DNA of 64,000 bases, taken from the NCBI GenBank assembly GCA_021229015.1, contig CM037782.1, forward strand, positions 58,587,518 through 58,651,517. Direction: 5' to 3'. This document shows, piece by piece, positions 11,331 to 21,051 of the stretch. The stretch comes from Solen grandis (Eukaryota > Mollusca > Bivalvia > Adapedonta > Solenidae). The stretch's first letter is position 1; every line of letters begins with the position of its first letter. Under the pieces are notes generated by a model. The model saw only the letters and a list, made by a program, of their open reading frames with translations, ran no database searches and was not told where the DNA came from. The position numbers and the translations under genes were made by a program.

Positions 11331-11750
11331 CGCATGATCACCGGAAGGTGACAGTGCGATGATGATACCGCGAGAGCACGATGATGATAGTACGACATCA
11401 CAATGATGATAGTACGACAGCACGATGATGATACTACGACAGTACGATGATGATAACGCGAGAGCACGATGATGAACGACGACGATGTGATACGAGAGCA
11501 CGATGATGATACACAATAGATATAGTGATACCGAGATGTCACGATGATGATAGCACAATAGTATATCGCATTATCATCATCGTGATCTCGTGTTCTCTTA
11601 GTATCATCATCACGCTATCGTACTATCATCATCGTGGTCTCGCGTTATCGGCGTCGTAACATCGTGATATCGCATTATCATCATCGTACTGTCGTGTATC
11701 GGGTACCCTAACAATTCAGCTAGAGGCGATGGCCCTAACGGTATTCCGTA
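11331..11750 (-). repeat. 3' terminal inverted repeat of the 9.16-kb transposon
   Basis: The reverse complement matches 9156-9586 from tacggaatacc through the gatgatgata array and the opposed tatcatcatcg array to ccttccggtgatcatgcgc. The first ~190 bases are nearly identical; the arrays differ in copy number. ORFs on the minus strand here (11226-11558) are array artefacts apart from the exon at 11182-11292. Confidence 0.85.
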
Positions 11751-11756
11751 GGAAAC

Positions 11757-12565
11757 AGTAATTCAAGATGACAGACCACGTGTACAGTTCGTCCCCGGCT
11801 TACTTCGAAGCAAACTTTCGGAATATAGTAATTTCAACCGCGACAGTGGATACAGTACCTAACGGAGATTGCAAAAACATCTTTTCATTTTTCATTCATT
11901 GTGACAAAAAGTTCCAAGTTTTAATTTCATTTATTTTCGGAGACACAGTATACAGCAAACTCGTATCATTATCTGTTTCCTGAGAAATAAATACTACTCA
12001 TGCGTACAAATAGTAGAAAGACTTACCTGTTTATATCAAGCTAGTATAGAGTACTTGCCCCTAACACTAAGCGAAGAACCAAGTTATTGCCTGCTAGCCG
12101 GATTAGCTAATAAAATCCGTCGTTCCATATAAATGTGTGTGCATTTGAATAAAACTACATATAAATTCCATCATACTATACAATAAATGTATCGAATTAT
12201 ACAATATAAATACAATTTTGTAACATATATTAACACTATTTATATGCGGTTATTGAATATTGAAACTTTGACATGCTGAATAATTCCCATAAATTTTATT
12301 AGCAAGTAATCGCTTTTTGACCTTTGGATTTCGAACCTTCAGACCGCAACGAATATTGAAGTGAACTAATATAGAACTATTACGTCATCCATAAATTGCC
12401 AAAATAATTCAATGTCCCAAATATATAGTAAAAAAAAAAAAAAGAGCTCCGCTAAGAGTGGGGCAATATACTCCCGAAAATAGATATTAAAAGTTAACTA
12501 CCATTGACGAATGGATAGCACTTTATCAATTTTAATAAGGAGATGCGGACAGACAGAAGAAGGGC
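11757..12565. other. Unassigned stretch with a 71-codon ORF
   Basis: An ORF at 11768-11983 (MTDHVYSSSPAYFEANFRNI...) ends in TGA followed at once by gaaataaata. It has no recognised domain and no neighbouring exon was found. It may be a relic exon interrupted by the adjacent transposon, but this is not supported enough to call. The rest is AT-rich. Confidence 0.3.
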
Positions 12566-12935
12566 AAACTTACAGTCCCCTCTTGTGTAAACATCGGTAG
12601 GGGACTAATAAATAGTATATAACAGTGTGACATGTGACCAGCTGAAAGCACTTAATCTCGGCATGGTTGCCATTTCTTGCAAAACTGCTTAAGTGATTCA
12701 ACGGATACAGAGCGGACACAAAATATTCTAACATTATAACAGTATGACATGTGACTTTCAATTGTGACCTTGACCTTGATCCAAGACATCTGAAAACTAC
12801 GATATGCACATCCTCTCAGTATGCTTAACATTTCTGTTAAACATTGGTTCTTAAGATACAGAACGGACGGACGGCCAGTGGCATAGCGTAAAACCGTCCT
12901 TCGGGCGTATAAAAACCGCCTTAAGGCGGTGGATA
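12566..12935. repeat. Probable dispersed non-coding repeat with GC-rich end
   Basis: It contains two diverged related blocks (agtgtgacatgtgaccagct and cagtatgacatgtgactttc) and gtgaccttgaccttgatcc, a phrase common in bivalve intergenic repeats. It ends with gaacggacggacggcc and two perfect hairpins (ccgtccttcgggcg, ccgccttaaggcgg). There is no second copy in the window, so the repeat status rests on its composition. Confidence 0.4.
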
Positions 12936-13205
12936 TTTTAATGACATTCTTAGTTTTAACATATTTATTTCTAAATTGTATCAAATACAATATTGGAAAT
13001 ACAATAAATATAGGGATTAGAACGAAAGAAATTTCTTATCGTGTTCTTCTCCCTAATGACATTCTTAGGAACAACAGCGGGAATTAACCATTTATGCTAA
13101 AAACACATACGTATAGGGTCGAATTTCACTAAAATATACGTAAGACACATTTTAACATATTTAAAAAGGAAAAATTGTGTGAAAGGTGTAAATTGTTAAA
13201 GTACA

Positions 13206-14987
13206 TGTAATGGAACCGCCACTACAAGTGAATCTTATTTTCGCGGAAACCGGCGACAATTGTGTTTGGGCACATATGAACTATTTACTAGTAACCTAAT
13301 TATAGTGTTAGGTATCTAAGGGACTTTTATTGCCTATTGTCTTTCTGGATCTTCAGGGAAATGGACTCTTACCTCATTTAAACTGTGTTTCCATCGCCAG
13401 AATCATTGTGTATCCATTTCACGAACTGTTACAAAGTGTCAAGTAATGAGAGTTTATGAAGGAAGATAACTCCAAGAGACTGTTATCAGGGCACATTCCA
13501 GTAAATGTTCGACTATGACATATCACCCACGGCATCCAAAACGAACATTGACATTAAAAGATTGATTCCAGAGGACACTTTAACATCGTAGATCACAACA
13601 TCAACATCGGCGTTCGTAATCGAGCGGCATTGTGACTTTGGGACTATTTTTATACCTGTTAATCACTGGCTTTCTTTTATTAGTGCACAGAACCTTATAG
13701 AACTTTAAGAAGATATAATTGGTATTAAATTAGTAAAAAGGCAGTCTGAAGTTAATGTAAAATTGATGTATTTGTTAGGAATAACCATTTTTGTACTATA
13801 TCTTTATGGCGCAAGATAATTCGTCTGCATATTCATACGCTATGACTTTTAGCCCCGGCTTTTTCTGTATTGTTGAAATAATTATATCTAAGTTGCAAAT
13901 TAAGTATGCTTTTCCTAAAAGCCTTTCTTATAAGTCAAGAGCCTGAGAATATATTATATTTTAGATAAGTATTTCAAAGAATGTATCTCTGCCGCATCAC
14001 TTAGGCCTGTTGTAAACCTGTAGTCTGATTGGTCTGTACTGTCACGTGACGCTCCCTCAAAGTTTATAAATATGAGCGACGTCACAATTTCAAATCATCT
14101 TCTTGATCATATCGCAAGGTACTGGTCGTTCCAAAAACATAATCCAGACGACTTGAAGCAGATTATTTATTGAGTAAATCAAAGTATCTAGAGTACTGAA
14201 GTTGTAATAGAAATAACAATCTATCTAATATAATAAAGATAATTATTTATTTTTGGATAATTAAGAGATGTAAACATGCTGTTGTAAAACTATATATAGC
14301 TGTTACCAGTATTCATACAAATACATTCCTACAATGAAGTACCACTTGAGGGTCAGTCTGCACAATCCTGTATGGTATTTTTCCAATTCTAAGAAGAAAT
14401 ATGACTTCTTACACTGGTTATTTGTCTACTAGAAGTTGTGGTACTCTATAAAGCTGCAATATTATAGTTTATGTAAGTTATTAAGATAGACATATCCATG
14501 TGAAGAAGAAGATCCCATTACATAGGCTCGGTTCCCCATTGATGTGCCTTTTATACTATTGATGTTCCAGAATTATTACTTCAACAGATGACAATGTGTT
14601 GCTTTATTACAATTTAGTGTTTTTTCTGTTGTATTAAATATTGGAATTTGATGACAATTAGATGCTTTGTTGATGTATCATGTTAGCAGGTACCAAAAGA
14701 TGATTAAGCTACCACTGCTGATGTTTTAATAACATGTAAAGATATCATACATTGATGATGCTACAGTTGCTGTTGTTACAATTGCATAATTATTATTTAT
14801 TAGTGTGACCAAAAGATAAATGGATATCATTAAAGTTTATTATTGACACACTACACCAGACTTGAGTTCCCATTATTTCCTGCTCTAAACCATCCAGAAT
14901 CCTGTGTGGTTCATCCTGATAATAAGGGTATGTCATGCGAAGAAGACACCGGCCATTACCAGCAAGGCCGGGTAGTAACCCCTTACA
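13206..14987 (+). repeat. 5' LTR of the Gypsy element
   Basis: It matches 23028-24876 closely along most of its length and ends in TG...CA. Relative to the 3' LTR it has a shorter, different segment at about 14590-14640 and an extra ttatttttgg at about 14244. A TATA box with an upstream CACGTG lies at 14043-14072. Confidence 0.93.
14043..14085 (+). promoter_or_regulatory. Putative Pol II promoter in the 5' LTR
   Basis: CACGTG (14043-14048, an E box) is followed by TATAAATA (14065-14072) and a CRE-like gacgtcac (14078-14085). This fits the U3 promoter of an LTR element. In the 3' LTR the corresponding word is tgataaata, so its TATA box carries a substitution. Function is inferred. Confidence 0.55.
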
Positions 14988-14988
14988 T

Positions 14989-15006
14989 TGGTGTCAGAAG
15001 TGGGAT
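14989..15006 (+). promoter_or_regulatory. Primer binding site, tRNA-Leu type
   Basis: TGGTGTCAGAAGTGGGAT starts one base after the LTR. It begins with TGG, the complement of the tRNA CCA end. The rest complements the 3' acceptor end of an animal tRNA-Leu(CAG) as I remember it, with about one difference. This sets minus-strand DNA priming and confirms the LTR edge. Confidence 0.75.
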
Positions 15007-15306
15007 GTCCTATTTCCTATGCTGAGGGCATCCCAGCGACGGACTCATTTCCTGGAGGGTACCTGACTGAGCAGAAATTTTGGGGATTCAACAAGGGGAA
15101 GCACTTAATCATCAACTCTGTATATATTGTAGATACCAGTCAAATAGAAGAGCTTCATCAATAGAAGACCTATGTAATGGATTTTATTTTTGTCTGTATA
15201 GGGGAACCCCGGAAGCAGATGTTCCCGTTCCTGTTATTTGCATTTCCTGTTTATTTTTGCCAATTTATAAGATGTATGTATTTTTTATACAAATTAAGGT
15301 GACAAA

Positions 15307-16566
15307 ATGGCAGACTCTGATGATGAAGTTCATTTCAACACTATACATAGGGAAGATATCGCACTATCACCTACATACATTGGGGAGGTCACATCAGATA
15401 CTGAGGATATCACTGGAGAAGGACCAGGGGAGTGTATAGAGGGAAACAATAATTCTGTACAACAAAATGAGATGGCAAAACAACCACATGGAGACGTCAT
15501 AGCCAGAAGTGATGAAAGGTCTGACCAATTTAACCATTCTTCACATTCCGTCAAAAGTAACCCGAAAATAGCCCATAGGAGAATTCTTACTGACTATGAA
15601 GAAACTGATTACACCGATGAAGAGAGCGATCGAGGTGATTCACGTAGAAGCCATACCAAAAGTAAGGGAGAAAACAGGCAGCATATAAAATCACTTTCAG
15701 ACAGAGAGTGCGGAAGACCAAACTATGAACATGGTGACCAAACCAATCATTACAGCCATCAGTACCGCTCCACACTGCCAAATATCAAACCAGAATCTTA
15801 TGATGGAAGTGGAGATTGGGACAGTTACCTTTCACATTTTCAAAACTGTGCTGACCTTGGAAGATGGACTGATCCCGAGAAAGCCTTAACTCTTGCATCA
15901 TGTCTGACGGGGGCTACAAGGATTTTCTACCTTGGACTTCGCGAACAAGAGAGGCGGATGTTTAGAGTCCTTGAACAGAAGCTGTCTGACAGATTCGGCA
16001 GCAAGAAACAACAGGCACGGTACATCACCAAGTTGGAAACTAGACGAAGAAACATGGGTGAACCCATTGCGTCCTTTGGAGACGACGTGAGACTTACTGC
16101 ACAAAGAGCATATCCAGACCTTGGGGTAGATGCACAAGAATCATTAGCTCTTCATCACTTCTATAAGACAGTAAGCCCAGAGATGAAATGCAGATGTATA
16201 GACCGAGATTGCAGAACTGTTCAGGAAGCTGTTGAAATTGTAGAAAGATATGAGTCAATTCTGGGATCAAATGATAAAAAGAGAGGTAACCTGATGGCCT
16301 TGACTTCAAATGCAAATAAAGCTCATAATGAAGCACAATCTGGGGATCTAAACATACAATTAAAGAATATAGTGAGTAGATTAGACAGAATGGAGAGCAA
16401 ACTTAACATGAGAAGAGAAATCCAAAGGGACATACAACAATATGGGAAGCCTACCGAGCTCTACTCTGGATGCTTCATCTGTCGTTCTAAAGAACATTTT
16501 GCTAGGAACTGCCCAAAAAGATTTACTCAGAAGCCCTATTCGGAAAACTACAACCCGCTAGCTTAG
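15307..16566 (+). CDS. gag: Gypsy gag polyprotein (419 aa, intact)
   Basis: This encodes the structural protein that packages the element's RNA in cytoplasmic particles. The ATG at 15307 sits in a good context (aaaATGG). Residues ~1-150 are acidic and hydrophilic. Residues ~160-320 (from KPESYDGSGDWDSYLSHF) match the retrotransposon gag capsid pattern, with WTDPEKALTLASCL and RFGSKKQQ. A CCHC zinc knuckle, C-x2-C-x4-H-x4-C, begins at residue 389 (CFICRSKEHFARNC). The ORF is complete, in contrast to pol, and ends at TAG 16564-16566. The protease reading lies in another frame, so gag-pol expression would need frameshifting. A short ORF at 15080-15439 overlaps its start and is not supported. Confidence 0.9.
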   Translation: MADSDDEVHFNTIHREDIALSPTYIGEVTSDTEDITGEGPGECIEGNNNSVQQNEMAKQPHGDVIARSDERSDQFNHSSHSVKSNPKIAHRRILTDYEETDYTDEESDRGDSRRSHTKSKGENRQHIKSLSDRECGRPNYEHGDQTNHYSHQYRSTLPNIKPESYDGSGDWDSYLSHFQNCADLGRWTDPEKALTLASCLTGATRIFYLGLREQERRMFRVLEQKLSDRFGSKKQQARYITKLETRRRNMGEPIASFGDDVRLTAQRAYPDLGVDAQESLALHHFYKTVSPEMKCRCIDRDCRTVQEAVEIVERYESILGSNDKKRGNLMALTSNANKAHNEAQSGDLNIQLKNIVSRLDRMESKLNMRREIQRDIQQYGKPTELYSGCFICRSKEHFARNCPKRFTQKPYSENYNPLA

Positions 16567-16649
16567 ATGGCCAGGAGTTGGCGGAAGAGAAATGGCCACC
16601 TTCTAATTTAAGTTTAAACTCCGAAACCTCAGAGCGAATAGGACAATAA

Positions 16650-17486
16650 CATGACAGTGGGAAATGGGATAATGGTCTATACACCAAGTGCACACTCCTT
16701 GGACAGAACTTCAATTTATTAGTGGACAATGGCTCATCTGCAACTCTCCCGTCTAGACAATCCTACATATCTGTAAACCCAAAACACAGACCAGAATAGA
16801 TACCCACAAATTACAAAATATTGGGGGCCAATGGGAAAAACATTGCAGTCGATGGAGAAATCAGCGTTTTAATGCAGCTAGGTGAAAGCCCTTTTGAACT
16901 AACAGTCATTGTCTGTGAAATAACACCTGTGGGAATACTTGGACAAGACTTTTTGCTGACTCATGCTTCAAAGATAGATTACAGTAACACACGAATATAC
17001 ACTGACAGGACCACTATAAACTGCTGGATTGGTGGGGAGGCTAGGGCAAAATGCAGATTGCTTACAAAAGAAGAAACCCATATCCCACCCTTTTCCCTTA
17101 TGCTTACCTTGGCTGAAATCGAAAACAAACAAAGTTTGTCTGAGTTTGGTCTACTTTGCTCAACAGACACTCTGGTAAAGACAAAATCAACATTCACAGT
17201 AGAGGGGGTAATCGACACTCAGGAGGAAAATACCACTGTTTATCTCATGAATACAAGTGATGAAGAGGTAACGGTTCCCAAGAATGTGCCCATAGCGACA
17301 TGTGAGTCATACTATGAGAAACCTACTGAAGTTATAACAACCTGCCGAAGAATTGAAGTATCTGAATTGCAGCAATCTGAGCTCCCAAATCACCTGCAGG
17401 ACCTATTTGAGAGAAGTTCACCAGAGCTCAATGAGGAACAAGAAGTTGTCACGGTTACTAATAAAATACCAAGATGTCTTTTCTAA
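16650..17486 (+). pseudogene. pol: Gypsy protease region with an in-frame stop
   Basis: This is the aspartic protease part of pol, which cleaves the polyproteins. The reading frame is open through CTLLGQNFNLLVDNGSSATL (active-site motif near 16722) and meets TAG at 16797-16799. It reopens in the same frame and includes ILGQDFLLTH, the conserved second protease motif (I-L-G-x-D-F). The active site reads D-N-G instead of the usual D-T/S-G, which could be decay or a variant. The C-terminal part (to TAA 17484-17486) leads to the reverse transcriptase in another frame; the switch is near 17455-17468. Confidence 0.75.
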
Positions 17487-18132
17487 ATCATCGGAAGACC
17501 TTGGGAGAAATGACTTAGTGCAACATACTATCAATACAGGCTCTGCAACACCTATACGTCAACCTCCAAGACGTCAGCCACTGGGTAAACGTGAAACTGA
17601 GAAACAGGAAGTTGAGAAAATGCTTGGCCGAGATATTATTGAACCATCTTTTAGCAGCTGGTCCTCACCGATTGTACTTGTTACAAAGCGTGATGGTTCT
17701 GTACGCTTCTGTGTTGACTATCGTAAAGTCAATGATGTAGCAGTTAAGGACGCTTATCCGATACCACGTGTTGAAGAATGTCTTGACTCACTATCTGGTT
17801 CAAGCTGGTACAGTTGTGTGGACCTGAATTCCGGATTTTGGCAAGTTGGTCTCAATGCTGAAGACAAGCACAAAACGGCATTCTCCACTAGCCTTGGGCT
17901 TTACCAATTTACAGTTATGCCCTTCGGCCTGGCTAACTCCCCATCAACTTTTGAGCGCCTTATGGAGAATGTCATGAGGGGTCTACAGTGGGAAGAATGC
18001 TTAGTCTACATGGACGACATCATAGTCCCTTCAGGCACATTTGAGCAAGGAATTGACAGGTTGGACCACGTGCTGGAAAGGTTACAAATGGCAAATCTCA
18101 AGCTGAAACCATCAAAATGCATATTTTTATGA
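17440..18132 (+). pseudogene. pol: Gypsy reverse transcriptase domain
   Basis: This is the RNA-dependent DNA polymerase. It includes KYQDVFSKSSEDLGR, a typical Gypsy linker, then SSPIVLVTKRDGSVRFCVDY, DLNSGFWQV and MPFGLANSPSTFERLM. The catalytic YMDD is at 18007-18018. It is open for about 230 codons, then breaks near 18117-18132 at a short T run and continues one frame over (FLGHIVSEKGVETDPEKI). The frameshift at the start (from the protease frame) may be damage or part of the expression strategy; the one at 18120 is damage. Identity to Gypsy RT is unambiguous. Confidence 0.92.
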
Positions 18133-18975
18133 AATCAGTAAAATTCCTTGGCCACATAGTTTCCGAGAAAGGTGTTGAGACAGATCCCGAGAAAATTAAA
18201 GCAGTAATTGAGTGGCCAACTCCTAAAAGTAAAAAGCAAGTGCGTAGTTTCCTTGGATTATGTTCCTGCTACCGCCGTTTTGTACAGAACTTCGCTGACA
18301 TGGCGAAACCCCTACACCAACTTTGTGAAAAAGAGAAAAAATACAACTGGACAAAGGAAGCCAGCGATTCTTTAAACCTTCTTAAAGAAGCACTTACTTC
18401 AACTCCAGTACTGGCCTATCCATCACTTGGCAAGACATTTATCCTGGACACAGACGCTAGCGATTGCGCAGTAGAGGCAGTTTTGTCTCAAGAGTTTGAT
18501 GGAAAGGAAAAAGTAATTGCTTACATGAGCAAAGTCTGAATTCACATGAAAGATCTTACTGTGTGACACGCAAAGAACTTCTGGCAGTTATTATAGCATT
18601 GAGGAAGTTCCACACTTACCTCTATGGTCAGGATGTTATACTGAGGACAGATAATTCAGCAGGATGAAGAACCTCAAGCTGCCAACTGGGCAAATGGCAA
18701 GATGGCTGTAAGAACTAGGCTGTTACAACCTTAAAGTCATTCATAGGAAAGGGCAAAAACATAGCAATGCTGATGCCATGTCAAGGAGACCATGTAAGGT
18801 TTGCAGTAGATATGCTGAGGACCCTCTCACAATTACGGATATACCTGAACTTCAGGGATGCGAGGAAGCAAATATTGTACAAGTCAGGGTCACTACGAGG
18901 TCACAAGTCAAGAATAACCAGCTTCCAATACAGTTGGTGGGCTGGGAGAAACCAACCATTCAAAAACATCAATAG
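18117..18975 (+). pseudogene. pol: Gypsy RT connection and RNase H domain, multiply broken
   Basis: It continues the reverse transcriptase: VKFLGHIVSEKGV, the RSFLGLCSCYRRF motif, then RNase H with the catalytic word FILDTDASDCAVEAVLSQ. It breaks at 18537-18539, resumes in another frame (SHERSYCVTRKELLAVI, LRTDNSA). It loses a few codons near 18660, switches frame again (MKNLKLPTGQMARWL), has a TAA near 18708 and continues with NLKVIHRKGKNHSNADAMSR. At least three frame changes and one nonsense codon are visible. No function is expected. Confidence 0.85.
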
Positions 18976-18995
18976 AAGATGCTGATATACGCCCA

Positions 18996-19886
18996 GTGTT
19001 ATCTTTCATTGAAACTGGAAACATGAGGCCACAGTGGAGACAGATATCTACGTGGTCCCAACGTAGCAAAACCTTATGGAGTCAGTGGGATAGACTTGAA
19101 GTCCATGAAGGGGTGCTGTACCGAAGATGGATCAATAATGATGAAAATGAATACCTACAACTTGTTGTACCAAAACAATTAAGGCAAGATATCATCAAAT
19201 TGAACCATGACATTCCCACTGCGGCTCACTTGGGATGGAAAGCGTGCTTGACCAGAATGAACAAAGATTTTTATTGGCCCGGGATAAAGGAAGACGTCCA
19301 GCTTTACTGCCAAAGATGTGATGACTGCGCAGCCCGAAAACTTAGTCGAACAGCAAATAAGGCGCCTCTAGGTAGCACAATAACTGGAGGTCCAATGGAA
19401 AAGATAGCAGTAGATATCCTTGGACCCCTTGTAGTGTCTGAATCAGGCAATCGTTACATACTTGTCATATGTGATGAGTTCACAAAGTGGACAGAAGCAT
19501 TAGCCTTGCCAGATCAGACGGTCAAGACAATTGCAACAGCATTGGTGAATGAGTACATATGCAGGTTTGGAACTCCATTGCAGATTCTAAAGGATCAAGG
19601 ACGTAATTTTGAATCAAACCTGTTTAAAGAAATGTGTGACCTCTTCAAGATACACAAAATTAGAACTACTAGTTTCAGACCTCAAGCTAATGGCACTGTT
19701 GAAAGAATTAACCGGACTCTATCCAATATGCTCTCTGCCTACTGCCAAAGGAATCAAAAGAAATGGGATCAGTTCCTGCCTCAAGTGATGATGGCATATA
19801 GATCAACTGTACATTCAACAACAAGGATAAGTCCAAACAAAATGGTTTTTGGTAGAAACCTCGTACTTCCAAGCATACATTGGTAA
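18996..19886 (+). pseudogene. pol: Gypsy integrase: zinc and DDE core
   Basis: This part inserts element DNA into the genome. The N-terminal zinc-binding region is visible as H-x-H...CQRCDDC (LNHDIPTAAHLGW ... YCQRCDDCAARK). The DDE core shows the three acids: VDILGPL (D), LKDQGRNF (D) and NGTVERINRTL (E). The ORF is open for 296 codons and stops near 19884 after VFGRNLVLPS, where the reading shifts to the next ORF. The core residues are all present, so decay is recent or limited here. Confidence 0.9.
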
Positions 19887-20280
19887 ACAACCCACAGCCA
19901 TGACAGACGTAGACAGAGAAGAAGACTATATCAACAACCTTAGACAGACATTAGAAATGGTTCATGATATAGCCAGGGAAAACTTAAAAAAAGCTGCTTC
20001 TTACAGGAAACGACATTATGACACAAAAGCAAAAACAAGGCAGCTCCAAAAAGGACAGACAGTGTGGATGCATGACCCTACAAAGAAACCTGGTGTATGT
20101 AGCAAACTAGCTTATAGATGGAAGGGACCTTATTTGATAAAAAGGAAAATTGATGATCTCACCTACCTTCTTAAAACTTCGCAAAACAGTTTGGGGAAAG
20201 CAGTACATATAGACAGACTGGTACCATATAGAGGAGAAAAATCACCACGGTGGATGGTGCATGAGAGAGACATGGTTTAA
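19849..20280 (+). pseudogene. pol: Gypsy integrase C-terminal domain
   Basis: It continues the integrase after a frameshift in the overlap 19849-19886. It contains ASYRKRHYDTKAKTRQ, KGQTVWM and KLAYRWKGPYLIKRKI, the GPY/F module characteristic of Gypsy and retroviral-type integrases. It then has a short tail ending in TAA at 20278-20280. No chromodomain is visible. Confidence 0.85.
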
Positions 20281-21051
20281 GTTGTCATTATTGCAAGCTT
20301 TTGTTATTTTAAGAAATTATATCTGCAACAGTCGCGGGTCACACTCACCTGTGTTACTATGCTTGGAGCATAGGATTCAGGAAGAGGGTCTTCTTGGATG
20401 TTCGCATGCAATGCGTTTTGTGGTATGCGAGTAGGTGTGCCACAAGTGTTATATACTCGATGGCCACGGGTATATTTAACTAGCCTTGTAGCTGTTACAG
20501 GTGGGAAACAAGGCGTCCCTTTACGACTTGTAGAGTTTGTTAATATCCTTTGTTACAACAATATTGACCAGGCGAGGGGAACCAGTGCAGATGTAACCAT
20601 CCCTGTTGTGCATAGAGATACCGTGTACCTTTTCAGATGGAAAACCAGAGGCCCTTTTACATTTCCCATTACATATCAATATCCTTAATTTCAGCTATAT
20701 TGACCTTGTGGAGAACCAGCCCAGCTTTAGCCAATACTTTGAACAGATGCATCCTACATTTTGCTGAATTTGTTGGTATTATAATTTACCATATTAGTGA
20801 TCTCTAGAGAAATAGTTTGTAGATTGCCAACCCTGCTGTTTGGAGAAATACTGCATAATATTTTCAACTGGTTTGCAGGGATCCAGAAGAATATCAACCA
20901 ATATTCACTTGTTATCCATGTTACTTCTACCGAGCCTATGTCCCGGGATCTTTACCACATATCAACTTTATTACCGATGTATTTCAACTATTATGCAGGA
21001 CCTAGCTATGAATTTTCTTATGACCAGATGTTAAAACCTCTTATGTTCTAG
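20281..21051 (+). other. Spacer between pol and the third ORF of the Gypsy element
   Basis: About 770 bp without a recognisable domain. A 96-codon ORF (20398-20688) and two overlapping ones (20797-21051) have no known motif. The second ends directly before the ATG of the next ORF (TAG ATG at 21049-21054). It could hold a leader or splice acceptor for the downstream ORF; none is proven. Confidence 0.4.

Larger units (their letters stand above)
9156..11750. mobile_element. Complete, internally deleted cut-and-paste transposon with long repeat-array TIRs (IS3EU-like?)
   Basis: Both ends read TACGGAATACCGTTAGGGCC inward. The 6-bp sequence GGAAAC lies immediately outside each end (9150-9155 and 11751-11756), a clear target-site duplication. 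The terminal inverted repeats are about 430 bp. The 1.75-kb interior lacks a full transposase but has two short exons starting next to each TIR and facing inward. A 6-bp duplication and TAYGG-type ends fit what I remember of the IS3EU superfamily. The minus-strand exon resembles the N-terminus of the associated eukaryotic integrase-core proteins. The superfamily call is inference; boundaries and duplication are read directly. Confidence 0.85.

Noticed and set aside
11768..11983. Small gene next to the transposon with a poly-A signal after the stop
   Set aside because: No recognisable domain, no splice context and no homologue in the window; kept only as an unassigned ORF.
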